A model generated the notes under the pieces. That model ran no database searches and was not told the DNA's origin. It was given only the letters and a program-made list of their open reading frames with translations. From Ramlibacter sp. (GTDB lineage: Bacteria > Pseudomonadota > Gammaproteobacteria > Burkholderiales > Burkholderiaceae_C): DNA of 35,264 nt. The stretch lies in assembly GCA_021323335.1 (NCBI GenBank), contig JAJTCN010000016.1, positions 1 through 35,264 on the forward strand. The letters run 5' to 3'. A program made the position numbers and the translations under genes. Shown here one piece after another: positions 16,336-23,938 of the stretch. The first letter of the stretch is position 1, and the number at the start of each line of letters is the position of its first letter.

Positions 16336-18081
16336 ATGCTGTGGCAGGCACTCACCTCGGTCCGGGATGCCGGCCGGCTCTACGACATCGCCAGCACGCT
16401 GATCCGCTACGGCTTCGGTGACATGGTGCGCCGCCTGGGCCTGGGCGACGCGCTGGAGCGGGCCGGCCGGGCGCTGCACTGGCAGGACGCCGGTGAATTC
16501 GCCCACCTGGAACCGCCGGCGCGGGTGCGGCGCGCCATGGAGGAACTCGGACCCACCTTCGTCAAGCTCGGCCAGGTGCTGGCCACCCGGGTGGACCTGC
16601 TCGAGCCGGAGTGGATCGCCGAGTTCAGCCGGCTGCACGACAACGCCCGGGCCGAGCCCTTCGAAGCGGTCAGCGAGCAGCTGGTCGAGGACCTCGGCGC
16701 CACCGCGCAGGAGGTCTTCGCGCGCTTCGACACCGAGCCGCTGGCCACGGGCTCGCTGGCGCTGGTCTATGCCGCCACGCTGCCGGACGGCGACGAAGTC
16801 ATCGTCAAGGTGCGGCGCCCCGGCATTCGCGCGGTGGTCGAGGCGGACCTGAGGCTGCTGGCCCGGCTCGCGCAGCTGGCCGAGGCAGAGATCCCGGGGC
16901 TGCGCCTCTTCCGCCCGCAGGAAGTGGTCCGCGAGTTCGCCGGCTCCCTGCGGCGCGAGCTGGACTTCGCGACCGAGGCGCGCAATGCGCGCCGCATGGC
17001 CGGCAACTTCGCCGGCTACTCGGATGCCGACAGTCCGCCGCCCGCGGTCGACGCGGCGGGCCTGCGGCTGGCGCCGCCCCCGGTCATCGTGATCCCCAGG
17101 ATGGTCTGGGAGAGCGAGCGCATCTGCGTGCAGGAGCTGGTGCGCGGCATCCCCGGCACGCGCCTGGCGGACGTGGACGCGGCCGGGCTGGACCGCGCGG
17201 TGCTGGCCCGGCGCGGCGCGCGCGCCGTGCTGAAGATGATCGTCGAGGACGGCTTCTTCCACGCGGACCCGCATCCCGGCAACGTCTTCTACCTGAAGGG
17301 CAACCGGGTCGCCTTCATCGACTTCGGCATGGTCGGCCGCCTGACCCCGCAGCGCCGCGAGGAAGTGATGCGCCTGCTGTTCGGCCTGGTCAACCGCGAC
17401 GCGGCTTCGGCGGCCGACGTGGCCATCGGCTGGGCGGGCGGCCGCGCCGTCGACCGCGACACCCTCGTCACGGAGATCGACGCGTTCGCCGACCAGTACC
17501 GCGGCCTGCCGCTGCAGCAGCTTCGGGTGGGCGAGATGCTGACCGAACTGGTGCGCCTGCTGCGCGAGCATCGGCTGGTCCTGCCGGCCGACCTGGCGCT
17601 GCTCGTCAAGGCCTTCATCACGCTGGAGGGCATGGGCCGTGAACTCGACCCCGGCTTCGACATGGCGGGCGAGGCGATGCCCGTGCTGCAGCGGGCGATG
17701 CGGCGGCACTACGCGCCGGACGCCGTGCTCCAGCGCGGCTGGAAATCGGTGCGCGAGATGCTGTCGCTGCTGGCCGGGCTGCCGCAGGACCTCACGCGCC
17801 TGCTGCAGGCCGCGCGCCGCGGCGGGCTCGACCTGCGCATCGACGTCGCCCATCTCGAGGACGTGGGCCGCCAGCTCGATCGCGCCGCCAGCCGGCTGGC
17901 GGTGGGGGTCGTGGTGGCCGCGCTCATCATCGGCTCGTCGATCGTCATGACGGTGCCCGGCGGCCCGACCCTGCTGGGGCTGCCCTTGTTCGGCCTGCTC
18001 GGCTTCCTCGGCGCCGTGGCCGGCAGCATCTGGCTGTTGGCGTCGATCCACCGCAGCAACCGCGGCGGCCCGCCGGCGTGA
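16336..18081 (+). CDS. UbiB/ABC1-family atypical kinase-like membrane protein
   Basis: This 581-aa protein carries the UbiB/ADCK marks: KLGQ of the KxGQ motif at 77-80, the VKV lysine at about 158, HADPHPGN at 309-316 and DFG with D329. Two C-terminal helices (about 542-560 and 564-585) would anchor it in the inner membrane. The Ala-rich nucleotide loop is altered: LATGSLALVY replaces the usual AAASIGQVH-like segment, so this is probably a paralogue of the quinone-biosynthesis UbiB. The ATG at 16336 has AGGAGA 5 nt upstream and fits the FNR-like promoter start at about 16319; earlier in-frame starts overlap the promoter. Its stop overlaps the next gene's GTG. Confidence 0.85.
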   Translation: MLWQALTSVRDAGRLYDIASTLIRYGFGDMVRRLGLGDALERAGRALHWQDAGEFAHLEPPARVRRAMEELGPTFVKLGQVLATRVDLLEPEWIAEFSRLHDNARAEPFEAVSEQLVEDLGATAQEVFARFDTEPLATGSLALVYAATLPDGDEVIVKVRRPGIRAVVEADLRLLARLAQLAEAEIPGLRLFRPQEVVREFAGSLRRELDFATEARNARRMAGNFAGYSDADSPPPAVDAAGLRLAPPPVIVIPRMVWESERICVQELVRGIPGTRLADVDAAGLDRAVLARRGARAVLKMIVEDGFFHADPHPGNVFYLKGNRVAFIDFGMVGRLTPQRREEVMRLLFGLVNRDAASAADVAIGWAGGRAVDRDTLVTEIDAFADQYRGLPLQQLRVGEMLTELVRLLREHRLVLPADLALLVKAFITLEGMGRELDPGFDMAGEAMPVLQRAMRRHYAPDAVLQRGWKSVREMLSLLAGLPQDLTRLLQAARRGGLDLRIDVAHLEDVGRQLDRAASRLAVGVVVAALIIGSSIVMTVPGGPTLLGLPLFGLLGFLGAVAGSIWLLASIHRSNRGGPPA

Positions 18082-18944
18082 CCCCCGTGGACAAGGACTT
18101 CTTCGGATCCGACGCCTACGCGCCCGCGGAAATCGCCCGGCGCGTGTCGTCGGTCGGCGTGGCCAAGGCCCGCCTCGCATTGCTTCCGCTCGTCATGCTC
18201 GGCGTCCTCGCCGGCGCTTTCATCGGCCTGGGCTCCATGCTCTCCGTGATCGTGAAGGCCGACGCATCGCTGGGCTTCGCGGCCTCGCAGCTCGTCGCCG
18301 GCCTGGTCTTCTCGCTGGGCCTGCTGCTGGTGGTGGTGGCCGGGGCCGAGCTGTTCACCGGCAACAACCTGCTGGCGATGGCCTGGGCCGACGGCCGGAT
18401 CGGCTCGCTCGACGTGCTGCGCAACTGGGTCGTCGTCTGCCTCGCCAACTTCGCGGGCGCCGCCGGCCTGGCGCTGATCGTCTACCTGAGCGGCCACACC
18501 GCCATGGCGTCGGGCGAGATCGGCCGCACGGTGGTCCGCATCGCGCTGGCCAAGCAGGACCTCTCGTGGCAGGAAGCCTTCTTCCGCGGCGTGCTCTGCA
18601 ACGTGCTGGTGTGCATGGCGGTCTGGATGGCGATGGCGGGGCGCAGCGTCGCGGACAAGGCGGTGGCGGTGATCTTCCCCGTCACCGCCTTCGTCGCGGC
18701 GGGCTTCGAGCACAGCATCGCGAACATGTACCTGATGCCGCTGGCCATGCTCGTCCAGCAAGGCGGCGCCGGCCCGGAAGCGCTGGTCACGGTGGGCGGC
18801 ATGGCGCGGAACCTGGCCATCGTCATCGCCGGCAACCTGGTGGGGGGCAGCCTGCTGGTGGCGCTGGTCTACCACGTGATCTACCGCGAGCGGCCTGCCG
18901 CGGCGGAGGCTAGTCGATCCCGACCAGGTGATACACGAGCTTGA
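18078..18944 (+). CDS. Formate/nitrite transporter (FNT, FocA/NirC-type) channel
   Basis: This 288-aa FNT channel has six helices, with the omega-loop motif ELFTGNN at 91-97 and the central histidine H212 in GFEHSIANMYLMPLAM. The family moves formate, nitrite, acetate, lactate or hydrosulfide across the inner membrane as pentamers. It starts at a GTG at 18078 overlapping the UbiB stop as GTGA, so the two are probably translationally coupled and both under the FNR-like promoter. Which anion it moves is unclear. Its last 35 bp overlap, in antisense, the end of a 43-aa membrane protein gene. Confidence 0.9.
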   Translation: MTPVDKDFFGSDAYAPAEIARRVSSVGVAKARLALLPLVMLGVLAGAFIGLGSMLSVIVKADASLGFAASQLVAGLVFSLGLLLVVVAGAELFTGNNLLAMAWADGRIGSLDVLRNWVVVCLANFAGAAGLALIVYLSGHTAMASGEIGRTVVRIALAKQDLSWQEAFFRGVLCNVLVCMAVWMAMAGRSVADKAVAVIFPVTAFVAAGFEHSIANMYLMPLAMLVQQGGAGPEALVTVGGMARNLAIVIAGNLVGGSLLVALVYHVIYRERPAAAEASRSRPGDTRA

Positions 18945-19041
18945 CGCAGGTCTGCCAGAGGTTGGGCAGCAGCAGGAACAGCAGCACCAGGCCGCCGAGC
19001 GCGGACAGCACCGCGAGGAGCTTGCCGGAAGCGGGTTTCAT
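18910..19041 (-). CDS. Small 43-aa single-span membrane protein under an FNR-like promoter
   Basis: ATG at 19041 opens a 43-codon frame ending in TAG at 18910-18912. The product starts MKPASGKLL, has one hydrophobic segment at about residues 8-26 (rich in Leu, Val and Gly) and a short C-terminal tail with LWQTCVKLVYHLVGID. AAGGAA lies 5 nt before the ATG. An FNR-like box and TATCGT hexamer with the island's standard 35-nt spacing sit upstream (19066-19106), with a predicted start near 19059. Its 3' end overlaps the formate/nitrite channel gene by 35 bp in antisense. I do not recognise the family. It is likely a low-oxygen membrane microprotein. Confidence 0.78.
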   Translation of the reverse strand: MKPASGKLLAVLSALGGLVLLFLLLPNLWQTCVKLVYHLVGID

Positions 19042-19065
19042 CGGGATTCCTTCCAGGTCGGCGCA

Positions 19066-19106
19066 ACGATACGCCGCCCGCGCGGGACGCGCTTGCCCTG
19101 AGTCAA
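19066..19106 (-). promoter_or_regulatory. FNR-like promoter of the 43-aa membrane protein gene
   Basis: On the minus strand, TTGACTCAGGGCAA (19106 down to 19093) is followed by TATCGT (19071 down to 19066), again with 35 nt between first bases. TATCGT matches TATAAT at four positions. No matching -10 is found on the plus strand, so the box appears to serve the small gene, not selO. Confidence 0.68.
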
Positions 19107-19159
19107 CTGCGGCCGAAAGGACAAGCGCCCGCCTGACGGCCGTCGACGGCCGGCGCAGT

Positions 19160-19165
19160 TAAAGT
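19160..19165 (+). promoter_or_regulatory. -10-like TAAAGT abutting selO (leaderless start candidate)
   Basis: TAAAGT begins 12 nt before the selO ATG at 19172, which would place the transcription start at the A of the start codon. No Shine-Dalgarno is visible. No good -35 is seen. Confidence 0.4.
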
Positions 19166-19171
19166 GGGCCG

Positions 19172-20674
19172 ATGCAGCCGCCGCAGAACCTCTTTCGCTT
19201 CGACAACAGCTATGCCCGCGACCTCGACGGCCTCTACATGGCGTGGAAGCCGGCGGAGGTGCGGTCGCCGCGGCTGCTGTTCCTGAACCGGCCGCTGGCC
19301 GTGGAACTCGGGCTGGACCCGGAGGCCCTCGCCACGCCCGAGGGCGCGGCCGTGTTCGCCGGCAACGCCGTGCCCGAAGGCGCGCTCCCGCTGGCGCAAG
19401 CGTATGCCGGCCACCAGTTCGGCGGCTTCTCCCCGCAGCTCGGCGATGGCCGCGCGCTGCTGCTGGGCGAAGTCGTCGACCGGCAAGGCCAGCGCCGCGA
19501 CATCGCTTTCAAGGGCTCCGGCCGCACCCCGTTCTCGCGCGGCGGCGACGGCCGGGCCGCCGTCGGGCCGATGCTGCGCGAAGTGCTGGTCGGCGAAGGC
19601 ATGCACGCGCTGGGGATCCCCACCACGCGCGCGCTGGCGGTGGCCGGCACGGGCGAGGAGGTCGTGCGCGAGCAATTGCTGCCGGGCGCGGTCCTGACGC
19701 GCGTGGCCGCCAGCCACCTGCGCGTGGGCACCTTCCAGTTCTTCGCCGCGCGCGACGACATGGAAAAGCTGCGCCGGCTGGCCGGGTACGCCATCGCGCG
19801 CCATGACCCGGACCTCGCCGGGGCACCCGACCGCTACCTGGCGTTGCTCGGGCGCGTCGTCCGGCGCCAGGCGGTGCTGATCGCGCAATGGATGAACGTC
19901 GGCTTCATCCACGGCGTGATGAACACCGACAACATGACGATCTCCGGCGAGACCATCGACTACGGCCCCTGCGCCTTCATGGAAGCGTACGACCCGAAGG
20001 CGGTGTTCAGCTCGATCGACCGCAACGGCCGCTACGCCTACGGCAACCAGCCGCTGATCGCGCAGTGGAACCTGGCGCGGCTGGCCGAGGCCTTGCTGCC
20101 GCTGGTGGTGGCGGACGGCGGCGACGCGGCCGCGGAGGAAGCCGTGGCGCGGGCCACCGAAGTCCTGAAATCCTTCGAGGGGCTGTACCAGGCCGCGCTG
20201 CTGCGCGGCCAGCGTGCCAAGCTCGGACTGGACTCGGAAGCCGACGATGACGCCGCGCTCGCCAACGACTTCCTGCGCTTGCTGGAAACGCAGCAGGTGG
20301 ACTTCACCCTCGGCTGGCGGCGGCTCGCCGACGCCGCCGCGGGGGACGAGGCGGCGCTGCAGCGCCTGTTCGCCGACCCGGATCGCCTGCGCGAATGGAC
20401 AGTGCGGTGGCGACGCCGCTGCGCGGCCGAATCCGGCGTCACTTCACAATCCCGCGCCGACCGCATCCGGAGCGCCAACCCCTGGATCATTCCCCGCAAC
20501 CACCGCGTCGAGGAGGCGTTGCAGGCGGCCTCCGAACGCGGCGACATGGCGCCCTTCGAGCAGCTGCTGGCGGCACTGCGACGGCCGTTCGACGAGACGC
20601 CGGAGCACGCCGCGTATGCGGAGCCCGCGCCCGCCGCCGTGACCGCCTGCTACCAGACCTTCTGCGGCACCTGA
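19172..20674 (+). CDS. selO: Protein adenylyltransferase SelO (YdiU family)
   Basis: This 500-aa pseudokinase-fold AMPylase shows the family's marks: [20 protein letters not shown] near 79-98, the [17 protein letters not shown] segment near 114-130 that holds the inverted ATP, and [20 protein letters not shown] near 248-267 carrying the metal-binding Asn and Asp. SelO transfers AMP to redox-related proteins and responds to oxidative stress. Length matches bacterial SelO (about 480-500). The usual C-terminal Cys of redox-switched forms may correspond to the cysteines near CYQTFCGT. The ATG has no Shine-Dalgarno and follows TAAAGT by 12 nt. It borders the low-oxygen island but points away from it. 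Confidence 0.93.
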   Translation: MQPPQNLFRFDNSYARDLDGLYMAWKPAEVRSPRLLFLNRPLAVELGLDPEALATPEGAAVFAGNAVPEGALPLAQAYAGHQFGGFSPQLGDGRALLLGEVVDRQGQRRDIAFKGSGRTPFSRGGDGRAAVGPMLREVLVGEGMHALGIPTTRALAVAGTGEEVVREQLLPGAVLTRVAASHLRVGTFQFFAARDDMEKLRRLAGYAIARHDPDLAGAPDRYLALLGRVVRRQAVLIAQWMNVGFIHGVMNTDNMTISGETIDYGPCAFMEAYDPKAVFSSIDRNGRYAYGNQPLIAQWNLARLAEALLPLVVADGGDAAAEEAVARATEVLKSFEGLYQAALLRGQRAKLGLDSEADDDAALANDFLRLLETQQVDFTLGWRRLADAAAGDEAALQRLFADPDRLREWTVRWRRRCAAESGVTSQSRADRIRSANPWIIPRNHRVEEALQAASERGDMAPFEQLLAALRRPFDETPEHAAYAEPAPAAVTACYQTFCGT

Positions 20675-20835
20675 CCGGCAGGACGGCCGGGCTGACCGCA
20701 TGTCGGCGCAGCCGCATTCCAGACGGTGTCCTACGTCCCGCCGCGCACATCTGGTGAAAATGCGCGCGTAATGGACCCATACCGCCTGCAAGGAACCAGC
20801 CGGCCGCGCCCCGGCCACCCGGCCGGGGGTGCCCC

Positions 20836-21219
20836 ATGGCCGTGACCATCGCGGTCTTCCTCGTCGAGGACCTGCGGCAGGTCGAAGGCGCGCTCACCGA
20901 TTACCTGTCGTCGCTGGGCGACTTCCGCGTGGTGGCCACCGCCCGCACCGAAGCGGAGGCCAACCACTGGCTGCAGGAGCACCCGGGTGAATGGGACGCC
21001 CTGATCCTGGACCTGGTGCTGGACCAGGGCAGCGGCATGAACGTGATCAGCCGCGCCCGCGCGCAGCCCGGCGCCGGCAAGATAGCCGTCTTCAGCGGCT
21101 ACGCCAGCGAGGGCATCCGCCAGCACTGCCTCGCGCTCGGCGCCGACGCGGTGTTCGACAAGGCGGAAACGGCCGCCCTCGCCGCCTGGCTGCGCGACGT
21201 GGGCGGCGCCACCCGATAG
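20836..21219 (+). CDS. Single-domain response regulator (receiver only)
   Basis: This 127-aa protein is a lone receiver domain with the acidic pair E11-D12, phosphoacceptor D59 (ALILDL), S87 and K109 (VFDKAE), so phosphorylation is expected. It has no output domain; such proteins act as phosphate shuttles or by protein contact. No histidine kinase lies beside it; the nearest are the hybrid kinases at 30910-35264. The 161-bp gap upstream (20675-20835) shows no other gene and no clear promoter. Confidence 0.87.
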   Translation: MAVTIAVFLVEDLRQVEGALTDYLSSLGDFRVVATARTEAEANHWLQEHPGEWDALILDLVLDQGSGMNVISRARAQPGAGKIAVFSGYASEGIRQHCLALGADAVFDKAETAALAAWLRDVGGATR

Positions 21220-21279
21220 CACGCGCCTTCCCGGTCCGCGGCACGGACCGCTCCCATAATCGGGTGGACTGCCCCATTG

Positions 21280-22863
21280 ATGTCCACCGGCTCCCACTCC
21301 CTCTTCTCCCCCCTGCGCCTGCCCGCCTTCCGGGGCCTCTGGGCCGGCAGCGCCATCTACTTCACCGGCAACGCCATGCAGGTGATGGCGGCGTCCTGGC
21401 TGATGGTCGAGCTGACCGGCTCGTCCTTCCTGGCCGCGCTGGTGCAGACCGCGGTGTTCCTGCCGATGTTCCTGCTGGCCCTGCCGGCCGGCGTGATGGC
21501 GGACACCACGGACCGCCGCAAGCTGATCCTCCACGCACTGGCGGTGCAGGTGGGCGTGATGCTCGTGCTGGCCATGCTGGCGTTGCTGGGGTGGGCGGGG
21601 CCGGCCACGCTGCTGCTGTTCACCTTTGCCGCAGGATGCTGCACCGCGCTGCTGTCGCCCGCCTGGAACACCAGCGTGGCCGACACCGTGCCGCGCGAGG
21701 ACATGCCGCAGGCGATCACGGCCATGTCAATCGCCTGGAACAGCGCGCGGGCCATCGGGCCTTCCATCGCGGGCTTCGTCTTCGCCTGGCTCGGCGCGGG
21801 CTGGGTGTTCGGGCTGGCCGTGCTGAGCGCGGTGGTGATGATGCAGGCGGTGCGGCGCTGGCCACCGGCCGAACATGCCAAGTCGCCGCTGCCCGCCGAG
21901 AGGCTGTGGACCGGCACCGTGGCGGGGCTGCGCTATGCACGGCACTCGCCGATGATCCTGGCGCAACTGCTGCGCACCGTGGCCTACAGCGGCGCCGGCT
22001 CGGCGCTCTGGGCCTTGCTGCCGGCGATCGCCTCGCAGCAGTTGCAGCTGGGCGCCGCCGGCTTCGGCTTCCTCATGGGTTGCCTGGGGACCGGCGCGGT
22101 CGCGGCCGGGCTGGTGCTGGGCAAGCTGCGGGCGCGGCTCGGGCTGGAGCGGCTGGTGGCCGCGGGCTGCTTCCTCTTCGCCGGCGTGATGGTGGTCTCG
22201 GCCTTCGTGCGCATCCCGGTGGTGGTGTTCGTCGCGTTGGCCATCGGCGGCGCCGCCTGGATGGCCGTCATGGCCACCTTCAACACGGCGACGCAGTCCA
22301 GCGCGCCACCCTGGGTGCGCTCGCGCGCCGTGGCGCTGCACACGGTCAGCGCGCTCGGCTCCTTCGCCATCGGTTCGGCTTTCTGGGGCGCGGTCTCCGG
22401 CCTCGCCGGCCTGGGGGTCGCCCTGGGGCTGGCGGCCATCGCGATGGTCGCGGGCATCCTGCTGGCGCGGCCGTTCCCGCTGCGCATGGGCGACGCCCAG
22501 GAGGTGACGCCGGTCTCCCTGTGGGAAGAGACGTTCATCCAGGACCAGCCCCTGCCGGACGACGGGCCGGTTTCCGTCGAGGTGGGCTATCGCATCCGCG
22601 CGGGGGAAGCGCAGGAGTTCCTGCATGCCGTGAGCCAGCTGCGTGCTTCGCGCCGCCGCGACGGCGCATCGCTGTGGCGGGTCTACCGCGACCTCGGCGA
22701 TCCATCGCGCTACGTCGAGCGCTTCATCGTCGCCTCGTGGTCCGAGTACCTGCACCAGCGCTCGCGCGCCACCCTGGCGGACCGCGAGGTGGAGGCCCGG
22801 GTGCGAGAGTTCGTGCAGGAGGGCGAGCCTGTCACCATGCAGTACTACATCGCCGAACGCTGA
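21280..22863 (+). CDS. MFS_3-type exporter with C-terminal ferredoxin-like domain
   Basis: This 527-aa protein has an MFS fold with about 11-12 helices to residue about 400 (LPAFRGLWAGSAIYFTGNAMQ first; loop motif GVMADTTDRRKL near 67-78), followed by a soluble domain of about 110 residues (VEVGYRIRAGEAQEFLHAVSQL to VTMQYYIAER) that resembles the dimeric alpha-beta barrel/ABM fold. That two-part layout is known in the MFS_3 group related to siderophore and drug exporters. The ATG at 21280 is used; a TTG directly before it is possible. CATAAT at 21255-21260 may be its -10. The substrate is unknown. Confidence 0.88.
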   Translation: MSTGSHSLFSPLRLPAFRGLWAGSAIYFTGNAMQVMAASWLMVELTGSSFLAALVQTAVFLPMFLLALPAGVMADTTDRRKLILHALAVQVGVMLVLAMLALLGWAGPATLLLFTFAAGCCTALLSPAWNTSVADTVPREDMPQAITAMSIAWNSARAIGPSIAGFVFAWLGAGWVFGLAVLSAVVMMQAVRRWPPAEHAKSPLPAERLWTGTVAGLRYARHSPMILAQLLRTVAYSGAGSALWALLPAIASQQLQLGAAGFGFLMGCLGTGAVAAGLVLGKLRARLGLERLVAAGCFLFAGVMVVSAFVRIPVVVFVALAIGGAAWMAVMATFNTATQSSAPPWVRSRAVALHTVSALGSFAIGSAFWGAVSGLAGLGVALGLAAIAMVAGILLARPFPLRMGDAQEVTPVSLWEETFIQDQPLPDDGPVSVEVGYRIRAGEAQEFLHAVSQLRASRRRDGASLWRVYRDLGDPSRYVERFIVASWSEYLHQRSRATLADREVEARVREFVQEGEPVTMQYYIAER

Positions 22864-22945
22864 GCCATCCTGCCCGGCCGTGAAACGCTTCGTCCGGTTG
22901 CGTCCTACAGACGCGTCGGCAGGCACCGGGTAGCCTCTCGCATTC

Positions 22946-23512
22946 ATGTTGCCGCATAGCTGTACCTGCAAACATGCCGTCCTGTTCTACCGGGACGACG
23001 ACTGGCTGCGCGAGCAGGTCAGCCAGCACCTCATGGCGGCCCTGCGCTCCGGCCAGCCCGCCATCGTCATCGCCAAGCCGGCCCTGCTGCAGGAACTGAA
23101 GTTGGCGCTGCACCGGGAGCACGTGCAGGGCGCGGCGTTCGGCCCGCAGCGCGGGTCGCTCATCGCGCTCGATGCCGAAGCGACGCTGGCCGGCATCTGC
23201 GTGGACGGCCGCCCCGACCCGGAACTGTTCATGCGCGTCGTCGGCACGCCGGTCAGGCAACTGGCCGGTGACGGGCGCGTGGCGGCCTACGGCGAAATGG
23301 TCGGCATCCTCTGCGAGCGCGGCCAGTACGCCGATGCGGTGCACCTCGAGCAGCTGTGGAACGAGCTGCTGGCGGCCTGCGAGGCGTCGCTCTGTTGCGG
23401 CTACCCCCAGCGGTTGTTCAAGGGCCGGGACGGCAAGGCCTTCTACGACCAGATCCGTGCCGCGCACGACGAGGTGCGCGAGGATCCGCGCCTCGTGCCG
23501 GCGTTCGCCTGA
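22946..23512 (+). CDS. MEDS-domain sensory protein
   Basis: This 188-aa protein is essentially one MEDS domain, the sensory module first seen in DcmR. The start CKHAVLFYRDDDWLREQVSQHLMAALRSGQPAIVIAKP, the central AAYGEMVGILCERGQYADAVHLEQLWNELL and the final SLCCGYP segment all match that pattern. There is no DNA-binding or kinase part, so it probably works through a partner. TAGCCT (22931-22936) lies 15 nt before the ATG and no Shine-Dalgarno is visible. It converges with a small membrane protein gene 18 bp away. Ligand unknown. Confidence 0.82.
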   Translation: MLPHSCTCKHAVLFYRDDDWLREQVSQHLMAALRSGQPAIVIAKPALLQELKLALHREHVQGAAFGPQRGSLIALDAEATLAGICVDGRPDPELFMRVVGTPVRQLAGDGRVAAYGEMVGILCERGQYADAVHLEQLWNELLAACEASLCCGYPQRLFKGRDGKAFYDQIRAAHDEVREDPRLVPAFA

Positions 23513-23530
23513 GCCTGCTGCGCCGTCCGC

Positions 23531-23914
23531 CTAGCGGCGCTGCTTGCGCCGCGTGTCCAGGAACCAGGCCAGGAACGGCAGCAACAGCACCGAGCCGGGC
23601 AGCGCCCAGATGAACAGGTAGGGGCTCACCGAGGACGCGGAGCGGACCATCGCCTTGAGCTGCTGCTTGTCCTCCGGCGTCCACTTGCCCCCGCGGCGCT
23701 GCTTCATGAGCAGCGGCCAGGCGCCCCGCATCAGCGCCAGTTCGTCGCGAAAGCGCAGGCGCTCGCGGCTGTTGCCGGCCAGGAAGGAGCAGAACCACAC
23801 CGGCGCGCGCCGCATCTTCACCTGGAAATGCCTGGTGGTCGTGGGGTCGAAGCCGGTGTCGACCGTGGGCGCGGCATCACCCTTGGACAACTTGAGGAAC
23901 CGGAGGATGCGCAT
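23531..23914 (-). CDS. Small membrane protein with C-terminal LPGS segment (LETM1-like resemblance)
   Basis: This 127-aa protein has a charged N-terminal half and one strongly hydrophobic segment at about residues 98-118 (PYLFIWALPGSVLLLPFLAWFLD), ending in basic residues. The LPGSVLLLP-FLAW stretch resembles the membrane segment of LETM1-like proteins, but that link is weak. No Shine-Dalgarno precedes the ATG at 23914, while TAAGCT (23926 down to 23921) starts exactly 12 nt upstream, so the message is probably leaderless. The function is unknown. Confidence 0.7.
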   Translation of the reverse strand: MRILRFLKLSKGDAAPTVDTGFDPTTTRHFQVKMRRAPVWFCSFLAGNSRERLRFRDELALMRGAWPLLMKQRRGGKWTPEDKQQLKAMVRSASSVSPYLFIWALPGSVLLLPFLAWFLDTRRKQRR

Positions 23915-23938
23915 CGCGAAAGCTTAGGGGATGCGCCC

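Noticed and set aside
20700..20771. 23-codon frame between selO and the response regulator gene
   Set aside because: No Shine-Dalgarno, no promoter signal and no hydrophobic or recognisable feature; such frames are expected by chance.
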